Positions 58,001 through 64,000 of a DNA stretch of 64,000 nt are shown piece by piece. The notes under the pieces were generated by a model. The model ran no database searches and had not been told where the DNA came from. It saw nothing but the letters and a program-made list of their open reading frames with translations. The DNA lies in contig NC_067199.1 in assembly GCF_000699445.3 (NCBI RefSeq), positions 36,750,902 to 36,814,901 of the forward strand, given 5' to 3'. Origin of the DNA: Schistosoma haematobium. Its lineage: Eukaryota > Platyhelminthes > Trematoda > Strigeidida > Schistosomatidae. The position numbers were made by a program, and so were the translations under genes. Position 1 is the first letter of the stretch. Each line of letters starts with the position of its first letter.

Positions 58001-61000
58001 GAACGTAATGTTTACTAGTCGAGCGTATTAATTACTAATCCACTACTTTAATCAAGTTACCTACAAGATATATTACAGTAATAAATCCATAAATGATATG
58101 ACAGAATTAACCTGTACTGAAATACAACTTTAGTGATCACCCTACAGTAGACAATATTGATATTCTCTAAACTAAGAATAGATTTAGGTCAATAATTTTA
58201 ACTAAAAAACCATATAATGAAGATTATTTAAAATAAACTTTAGAAAGAAAAAAAGATCAAAACTTACCGAGATTCTTCACCTTCTAACAATTTTCTATAC
58301 ATTGCAAGTTCAGCATCTAATTGAATTTTTATTCCAGCTAATTCAGTACATTCAGTTGATTTATCCGTTAATAGTTCTAATAAACGTTCTACTTCTGAAC
58401 GATGTTGACTAATTATTCCATGTAATTTATCTTCATTAAATTTTAATTGTTGTTCAAAATCTTTAAGCTGTTTGCGAGTAGCTTCTAAATCATGACGACA
58501 ATTATATAAGTCACTTGACTGTGATGATACTAACTGAGATAAACGTCGACATTCAGTTATTTTATTTCTAAGATCTTGTTCAAGTGAATTTGATCGTAAT
58601 TTTTCTGCATCTAAAGTTGCCTTATAGTAACCAAATGAAGAAAAGATATATCAAAAGAATATTTAAAAAAGGTTACTTTTTTTGTCTAAAAGAAATGTTT
58701 AGCTTAGAATTAGTGAATTGTTTTTACCAGATTTAACTCCTTTTGAATAACTAACTGCTTACAAAGAATGAAAATTAGAATATTATACATGTATGACCTA
58801 GAGACCCAATAATTAATGTATCAGAAGATAGATTCCCCCTTTTAAGAACCATATAATTACGTAACATTATTAATATATCAGCTTGTACTTACTGAGAGCA
58901 AAATATATTAATTATTAGCTAGTAGAATACTTGGCAATGAAAATAAGAATTCAACAACCAAGATCAGATTTTTCGACTTTGATATGAGCTACACAGAATT
59001 TAAATATCGTGATTAAAGTACGCAGAATGGATTCGAATGGATAACACACAATAGTCAGAAGTGGATCAAACGAATGAATATGCCAAAGTGTTCTACTAAG
59101 AGCTCAGGAAAAAGAAATAAGCACAAAACTACTCAAACATATTATTGATATGATGGAGAATATTTATAGCTCAAGTAGGACGATTTAGGTGGTGTTGTTA
59201 AGTTCTCTGAGTTAAATGGTCTAACTGCAAAGTTTTTATTGTCATTGTGAACATATTCAGAGTCTAGTTCATGAAAATCTTTGGGTACTGAATTTGTTCA
59301 AAACGATAACGAAAGCTTAATTATCAAACCATCTAGCTTAGATAAGTTAACAGCAACATCAAAAGATTATTACCGCTTACTTTCAAACCCTCTTTTATTT
59401 TATTTTTTGCTTGATCATATTGTATTGTCATTTGTGAACGTATTTCAGATAATAAATGACATAGTTTATCATGAGAATTTGCTTCGACACTTTTGATTAT
59501 AGACGTTAAATGCGATTGAATTGATTCGCTATTCCATATATTACGTTCCTGAAAATAAGGTAACAATAATTATATGAACAAACTATGCAGCATTAGTCAC
59601 ACAATTATCACTTAGATGCATGTAAATGTAGTGAAGTAGATTATAGTACGTAAACAGGTTTTGATGTAACTATGTTTTTTTTTAGTAATATTCATTAATT
59701 TAATAGTTGAATTCATGAGTCAATTAAAGCTAGACCACTATAGAAAACCTGGAAGCATTGGAAGACCGTTTCATCCTAGTATGGGACTGCTCAGCAGTGC
59801 GCATTCATGATCCCGCCCCCCACGAGATTCAAACACAGGACCTATCAGTCTCGCGCGCGAACGCTTAACAGTTAGACCACTGAGCCGACATTCGACGGTG
59901 TTAATGTTAATATTCATTATTAATTTAATTTTTTAGTGACTTTTATCCATACTCAACGACTAACTACGTTCCAATGTATGTCACTTTGAACCACATTTTC
60001 TGGGCTAGCGATACTACCTAGGCGTCCGAATTAAAATTAGTAGAGGATGGTTGAAACTGTAACTCAATATTTAGAAGTTGAAACCTTTAACCAGCAAAGT
60101 ACCAACTTTATTTTGACCTAATGATAGTTGAATATTCAAGATAGTAATAAATTTTAAAGAACCGGGTGTCAGATAAAATTTACTCAGTATGGGAAACCCA
60201 ATAATTAAGTTATTTTCTCATCCAAAAAACATGGAATAATCAAGATACTATAATAATGAACATCCATACAGGACCTGTCAGTACGCTTTACTGATGGACG
60301 AATAGAATGGAAACTAATAAACATGAGAATAGAGGTGAGAATATGGTGACACCAGCAGTGGTATAATGGAGAAAAAGAAGCTACTGGAAAACTGAAATAG
60401 AATACGATGTCTATGAATCAAAAGAAAACAATTAGTTTATCTGTGTCAATCTGATCGCTGTTGAAATACTTATTGTAACAGAATAGATAGTCTGAAAATC
60501 CCTCCAAAGTATTTTGCTTGACAGTACTGTTTTTTTCCCTGGTTTGTACCTTAAATTCTAACCAGGACTTGTGTAACCATATCTCCGTATTTCCCAATCT
60601 TCTTTGATAAAACCTTTATTTAACTTCGGATAAGATTTGCCTCTACTGTTTAATTTTCTAATTGCATGGTACCGAACAATCGACAATAAAGTTTTACTAG
60701 ATTCATGGTTATGTTGTGGACTAAATGAGCAGTCTTTGTCTTTGACTGTCTGTTGAGTTTATTATTTTATTGAATCCTTGAACATGGAAATCCGACTGCA
60801 TTAGATAGGGAATATTCCTATTGATTCTCAGGTACTCGACGGTTGTATTTGACCAACCAATTTTCGCTGTATATTATGTTACTGGAGAAACTTTTGACTA
60901 TATAAAGGGAGAGGTATTGCTGATGTATTTTTTATTTTTTGACAGAATGGTTTAGTATCAGAACGGAATAAATTACGCAAAACGTTTTGTGCATTGAGAT

Positions 61001-64000
61001 GTAAAGTGGTGGTTGGAGGTAGTCAACAAGAAACTCTGAACCAAGATGTGTTAAACTAAAGTTTAGACGATAACAAAATACATTCGTATATTCAACCCCT
61101 TAGTATAACGTGGTCACAACAATGAAATGTGCTAAATGTTCTTATTAACAGTATATCATGCTACTGCTGATTCGATTTGTAGATTTTTCAGTTCTATGGG
61201 ATTATATGGGGAACATTTTGTGTAGTTTAGATGTTACTTTGGACAAGTCATGTTTTCACGAGACGACTCCAAAAAATAGAAAACATCACAAGCGACATAT
61301 TTTAATCTGTAAACAATTCTGTGTTGAAGTGAAAGGGATTCTTTATTTGATTCGAAGTATTCCAATGAATGGTAGTCACTTTGCAGGAAAATTTAACTCT
61401 GTGTTAAGGATTTTTAGTAGTCCACCATTTATTTGAAATTATCAAGTAAAATCTCCGTAGTAATGCTTACAAACTCATTAATAATCAGGTTTAGTTATTC
61501 GGTTTGACAAGATATACTTCTTTGGTACTCTTCCTGTTGAGCAAAATAAATAGGCCGTAGCTAATGCTTGCTTTCAACACATATTAAAATGTTATATCCT
61601 AAATGAATGGTAACTGTTAGAAATTATTTATGGACTATTATTACATACAGTCCTATTGGATACCTATTAAATAACTAGATTATATGTATATTTATTTTTC
61701 TTTTATTATAAGCTTTCATTTGACTTATTGGACACTGTTATACGACTTATCATTCTTAACTTATTCCCAATTTATCAGTTACAGTATTCCACATTCACAG
61801 CCACTTTTGGCTTGAGCTTGTATAATTATTACTTTTCATTTTAAGGTGTGATGCGGTCTGATCTGCTTGTGTATAAACCAAGGATGTCTGAAATATACAA
61901 TTCATATTTCAGAGGCTGATATTTGTATTTTGAACTGAACCGGTTGGGTTAGGCGAGAAACTACTATAAAGGGGACCCATGAGAACTCAGAATTGACTCA
62001 AGGCTGCTCGTGCTGACTGATGCGCCATTAGTTTAGCACAGGGACAATGTCATATAAGTCGGTGTTCTAATTGGTGACCTAGTTACGTGTGGTTTGATGG
62101 GCTTAGGGCATAACAGAAAACATATTCCAACATGGCCCAACAAGAGTGAGAGGAATGAGATTAGGAATTTTATCTTTGAACATTTAGTCGACTCTGATTA
62201 CTCAACAAACCCACATGTTGATTTTAAAATTATTTATAAAATCCATCCAAATCTAGCAAGATTTCTTCATACCCAACCATTAAAAATAGAAGTACTCGAT
62301 ATTTGGTTTGATTTTGAGACACTTGCCTATCAGAAATCAGATTCTAAAGAATAATCAACGTATAAACCATTTCAAGATTTTACAAAAGTATATACATAAT
62401 AGCATAGAGACTTGTACACGCCATTGCGAATTTCTTTCCGTGAAACTGTGAAAAATCCTAATAACACGAACACTTTCACGCAAATGGAGCAGTGGCTTAG
62501 TGCTCAGGGAGTTTAACTTCTGGTCACTAATTCCAGGTTCAAACCCCGCTCTGACTACTTCAGTCTGGGCAACCCGTTAGTATTATTGTGAATAGCCCTT
62601 ACATTCATTGTGCCTCATACCCAAGTACCTGGTGAATGGATTAATTTGATTACCTAATCAGTTTGTCCACAAGATGAAATCATAAAGACATTAATGAATA
62701 AGCTAACTGGTTTTGTTGAAAGTAAAATAGACTCTTTAGACTATTTCGTGTTGGTACATGGCACTGTTACTCGACATTAACATACGAAAATGTAAGTTGA
62801 ATAAATGAAAAAAACTGAACAACTTACTTTCGCTAATAGCTGATTTTTAAACTCTAATTGTTCTAAAGCTGTAAGTAGCTTATTTTTGGTATCAGTATGC
62901 AACAGAGTTTCATTTTCCAACTGAGATTTTAACATTTTATGTTGATCCATCAATGAATCATAATCTGTTTTGTAATTCTATTGTCAACAAAAGCACATAA
63001 ATGGAAGATATAATAATAATAATAATAATAAAGACTTAAATAAAAAAATTTCTCGGAAAAACAATCTATCCATGGACTAAATCAACTCCTAAAGTAGGCG
63101 AAAGCTCCATGAATAAAATTGTATTCAGTTTATCGAAAGGCTGATGAGTTAAATAAGTTCTGTATTACCTACTTCACTCGGCAGAACAAGAGGAATTAAC
63201 TAGTAACCATACTTCAGTTTAATTCTGCAAGTATACAGTATATTTTTCCTCTAAAACTACCGTTAGACGAATTACGGAGGTGAGAAATGAGAGTGTTTAC
63301 GCATTGTGCAAGTAGAAATTTCTAAAGAGTAATACAAAAAAACAACCAGAGTGACTGAACGTTTTTTGAGGTTAGTCTATTCTCCAGAAACCCGAAAATA
63401 AGCAACGGATATTTTTTAAACCCATGATTGATACAAAATGTGGGATTAATATATTATTTCTCGCAAATAAGCTCAAGGCTATTTCATAACTTTTGTAAGA
63501 AGTAAAAGTAGATTATATATTTGTGTAGATCACTCACACTTCGAATGACATTTATGTTGCGGGGATTATGGAAGTAGGAGAACCTTTTAACGTTATTTGG
63601 CTATGGACACATATCTAAATGAAACTGAAAATATCGATGGTTCTAGTTGCCGGAAGTTAATGTGTATATTTTTTTTCAATAACGTTTATACTCTATGGCA
63701 TCCTCGTTCAAGGATTAAATTGAGTCCAAATTGTGAATAAACCACAAATCAGGCATCTGTTTTTTAAATGTGAAATGGTCTATTATTTTCGGTTAATTTA
63801 TGAATACGACTGTTTCATGCAAGAACTACACGTTATTAGACAGTTCATTAAACTTATTAGTTCGGTAGAAAAATCTTTAAGCTTTCAAATCTTAGTACCC
63901 CACATAGGTTACAGTTTAAATCTACTTTGAAAACAGCTATTAGTGTAAAAATATAAAAGTCAGTATATATATATCATCCGTTTAACTTACGTTACATACG
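46002..64000 (-). CDS. LMN: Nuclear lamin, 3' two-thirds, 5' end beyond the window
   Basis: Minus-strand exons 62977-62828, 59548-59381, 58620-58268, 56784-56373, 53750-53601 and 47769-47455 join in frame, with a possible 33-bp exon 46034-46002 after them and the edge of an earlier exon at 64000-63991. Lamins form the intermediate-filament network under the inner nuclear membrane. Seen: heptad coil-2 rod ([20 protein letters not shown] aligns with the lamin EELDFQKNIYEE region); the end-of-rod motif [19 protein letters not shown], where RLxLSP is lamin-specific; a lamin-tail-like Ig fold ([13 protein letters not shown] ... TPVSVWNP ... [15 protein letters not shown]); and an acidic [10 protein letters not shown] stretch. 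No CaaX box is seen in these exons. The true last exon is unresolved. All introns are large and full of repeats. Confidence 0.82.
46150..46600. repeat. Dispersed repeat, two pieces in opposite orientation
   Basis: 46150-46330 matches the 31600 family in plus orientation. 46495-46600 matches the later part of the same family (CGATTTGGAGGGATACCATT) in minus orientation. Confidence 0.5.
46910..47000 (-). repeat. Smα-type SINE fragment with hammerhead core
   Basis: On the minus strand 46974-46934 reads CCAG-CTGACGA, stem II, GAAAC, a short stem III, ATC, CTGG. It is the same type as 28391-28432, with the cleavage triplet ATC, which still fits NUH. Confidence 0.7.
47455..47769 (-). CDS. LMN: Lamin tail exon
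   Basis: Acceptor TTCAATAG|GTT, donor GAA|GTAAGT, 105 codons in phase 0. Begins [16 protein letters not shown] (end of the tail domain) and includes the acidic [10 protein letters not shown] stretch. Reading through the donor would add 38 residues and a stop at 47338. Confidence 0.8.
48190..48415 (+). mobile_element. LINE C-terminal fragment (second type)
   Basis: Reads [28 protein letters not shown], then [20 protein letters not shown]. It matches the fragment at 30528 closely. Confidence 0.75.
49583..50062 (+). mobile_element. ~470-bp retroelement, full copy
   Basis: Plus-oriented, starting near GTACGGCCGAGAGTAG and ending ATCTATGTGTTAAAATAAAT. It is almost the same as the inverted copy at 56950-57420, including a shared 60-codon chance reading frame. 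Confidence 0.85.
50285..50415 (-). repeat. tRNA-less SINE copy ending at the ribozyme
   Basis: Runs from the SINE tail up to the 5' strand of hammerhead stem I, then stops. The tRNA-like head is absent. Confidence 0.75.
50363..50415 (-). ncRNA. Candidate hammerhead ribozyme in SINE
   Basis: The best-preserved copy of this family: stem I ACTG/CAGT, CTGAGGA, a perfect stem II GTCC/GGAC, GAAAC, a GGCC-capped stem III and the GTC cleavage triplet. Confidence 0.6.
50735..50850 (+). repeat. Dispersed repeat fragment
   Basis: ACGTAGGACCAGGCACATAT and CCACACCTCATTAGCACAAT match the family described at 31600. Confidence 0.5.
51000..51265 (+). mobile_element. LINE C-terminal fragment (second type)
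   Basis: Reads [20 protein letters not shown], then [11 protein letters not shown], with decay after that. The minus-strand frame there is a shadow. Confidence 0.7.
51891..52585 (+). CDS. Possible secreted small protein, two exons, nested in a lamin intron
   Basis: Exon 1 (51891-51940) encodes [16 protein letters not shown] and two bases, then the donor CG|GTAAGA. Exon 2 (52351-52585) follows TCAGTTAG| and is open to TAA. The phases fit, giving 94 residues. The start looks like a signal peptide: a Lys, a hydrophobic run, then small residues. The rest is basic and helix-prone ([17 protein letters not shown] ... [19 protein letters not shown]) with two cysteines. A short signal-peptide exon followed by small exons is typical of secreted and micro-exon genes of schistosomes, but I recognise no family. 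It lies opposite the lamin gene. Further small exons between 51941 and 52350 cannot be excluded. Confidence 0.45.
52600..53590. other. Lamin intron, no gene seen
   Basis: AT-rich sequence with no recognised repeat. Confidence 0.35.
53601..53750 (-). CDS. LMN: Lamin tail-domain exon
   Basis: Acceptor CATTGTAG|GTT, donor TCA|GTAAGT, 50 codons in phase 0. Encodes [17 protein letters not shown] ... [21 protein letters not shown], the later strands of the lamin Ig fold. Confidence 0.8.
54085..54500 (-). mobile_element. ~470-bp retroelement, diverged copy
   Basis: Older member of the family with an internal deletion and an extra CTAGGTGGACCCTCC-type stretch near 54310. Confidence 0.7.
54893..54920. 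repeat. (TAG)n microsatellite
   Basis: Eight or so TAG units. Confidence 0.9.
55205..55425 (-). repeat. tRNA-derived SINE, full copy
   Basis: tRNA-like head with AGATTCGAACCCAAG on the plus strand (B-box complement). CTGAGGA is kept but GAAAC has become AAAAC, which should abolish cleavage. Confidence 0.75.
55430..55525 (+). repeat. SINE tail fused to an inverted copy
   Basis: Carries only the 3' tail (CAGTGCTTCAAGGTTTTCCA, CTTCAATTGACTCATGATCC), joined back-to-back to the copy at 55205-55425. Confidence 0.6.
55735..55935 (+). repeat. tRNA-derived SINE, decayed
   Basis: Head GGCTCAGTGGTCTGGAGG and GGGTTCGATTCC. The ribozyme core is changed to TTGAGGA. Confidence 0.7.
56373..56784 (-). CDS. 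LMN: Lamin exon: end of rod to tail domain
   Basis: Acceptor TTCTTAG|C, donor GAT|GTGAGT. Starts (R)[14 protein letters not shown], includes [11 protein letters not shown] (possible CDK site and basic nuclear-import-like residues) and enters the tail domain at about [13 protein letters not shown]. Confidence 0.82.
56950..57420 (-). mobile_element. ~470-bp retroelement, full copy
   Basis: Near-identical to the plus-strand copy at 49583-50062, in opposite orientation. Confidence 0.85.
57430..58250. other. Lamin intron, no gene seen
   Basis: AT-rich, without recognised features. Confidence 0.35.
58268..58620 (-). CDS. LMN: Lamin coil-2 exon with end-of-rod motif
   Basis: Acceptor TATAAG|GCA, donor CG|GTAAGT. 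Encodes continuous heptads from [16 protein letters not shown] to [18 protein letters not shown], the conserved end of an intermediate-filament rod. Confidence 0.88.
59145..59270 (-). mobile_element. Penelope-like element 3' fragment
   Basis: Matches the 3' part of the Penelope-like piece at 5105-5200 in the same orientation (TTGTAGCTCAGGTGGATGAT-like, then TTCTCTGAG). Diverged. Confidence 0.6.
59381..59548 (-). CDS. LMN: Lamin coil-2 exon
   Basis: Acceptor TTATTTTCAG|GAA, donor AAA|GTAAGC, 56 codons in phase 0. Encodes [16 protein letters not shown] ... [19 protein letters not shown], aligning with the ALxELRxQH..Q...YK stretch of lamin coil 2. Confidence 0.82.
59697..59910 (-). repeat. tRNA-derived SINE, full copy
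   Basis: Head and tail complete. The ribozyme core reads CTGAGCA, which loses an essential G. Confidence 0.75.
59920..62480. other. Lamin intron with unassigned short reading frames
   Basis: Plus-strand frames at 61158-61436 (92 codons) and 62097-62354 (85 codons) are open but match no family, have no splice or signal-peptide context I can support, and are left as unassigned. Confidence 0.3.
62487..62640 (+). repeat. Second tRNA-like SINE family
   Basis: GCAGTGGCTTAGTGCTC (A-box-like) and CCAGGTTCAAACCCCGC (B-box), with a body unlike the ribozyme-bearing SINEs. Confidence 0.5.
62828..62977 (-). CDS. LMN: Lamin rod exon
   Basis: Acceptor GACAATAG|AAT, donor AAA|GTAAGT, 50 codons in phase 0. 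Encodes [20 protein letters not shown] ... [12 protein letters not shown]. Confidence 0.8.
62985..63985. other. Lamin intron, no gene seen
   Basis: AT-rich with an (ATA)n run near 63007-63031. The plus-strand frame at 63733-63930 has no supporting context. Confidence 0.4.
63991..64000 (-). CDS. LMN: Edge of an earlier lamin exon (partial)
   Basis: The last ten bases precede a consensus donor, AAC|GTAAGT, on the minus strand and give VCN in phase 0 with the next exon. Too short for more. Confidence 0.35.

Overview
This is a 64-kb stretch of AT-rich, intron-rich, repeat-laden metazoan DNA. It most resembles a blood-fluke (Schistosoma-type trematode) genome. The reasons are a 36-bp intron near the 5' end of a gene whose later intron is thousands of bases long, tRNA-derived SINEs carrying hammerhead-ribozyme cores (including Smα-type copies), a Penelope-like element with a GIY-YIG domain, and many broken non-LTR retrotransposons (LINEs). 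I cannot name the species.

Three protein-coding genes can be supported. (1) Plus strand, 2196-19007: a three-exon gene for a ~3,184-residue Ki-67-like protein. It has an N-terminal FHA domain, a PP1-docking motif of the Ki-67/Repo-Man type, an exonic array of thirty near-identical 201-bp (67-residue) repeats resembling Ki-67 repeats, a cysteine-rich knot and a basic tail. Its 7.2-kb second intron holds nested retrotransposons. (2) Minus strand, 33611-38649: uracil-DNA glycosylase (UNG), with its catalytic motifs and a probable PCNA-binding (PIP-box) exon. The start exon was not found. (3) Minus strand, ~46002 to beyond the right edge: a nuclear lamin. Coil-2 rod exons, the end-of-rod motif and the lamin tail domain are split over large introns, and the 5' part lies outside the window.

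Two smaller spliced genes on the plus strand are plausible but unproven: a 94-residue protein with a signal peptide nested in a lamin intron (51891-52585), and a 65-residue protein between UNG and lamin (41396-42310).

The rest is mostly transposon debris: LINE pieces, an ~470-bp element that shares its 3' tail with the LINE, many SINE copies, and simple repeats. Layout: 1-2195 unassigned; 2196-19007 Ki-67-like gene; 19008-33600 repeats; 33611-38649 UNG; 38650-46000 mostly unassigned; 46002-64000 lamin with repeats in its introns. The Ki-67-like protein and lamin are both expected at the nuclear and chromosome periphery, and UNG repairs nuclear DNA. I see no sign that their neighbourhood is functional beyond an in-frame exon-phase match between the lamin tail and the UNG N-terminus.
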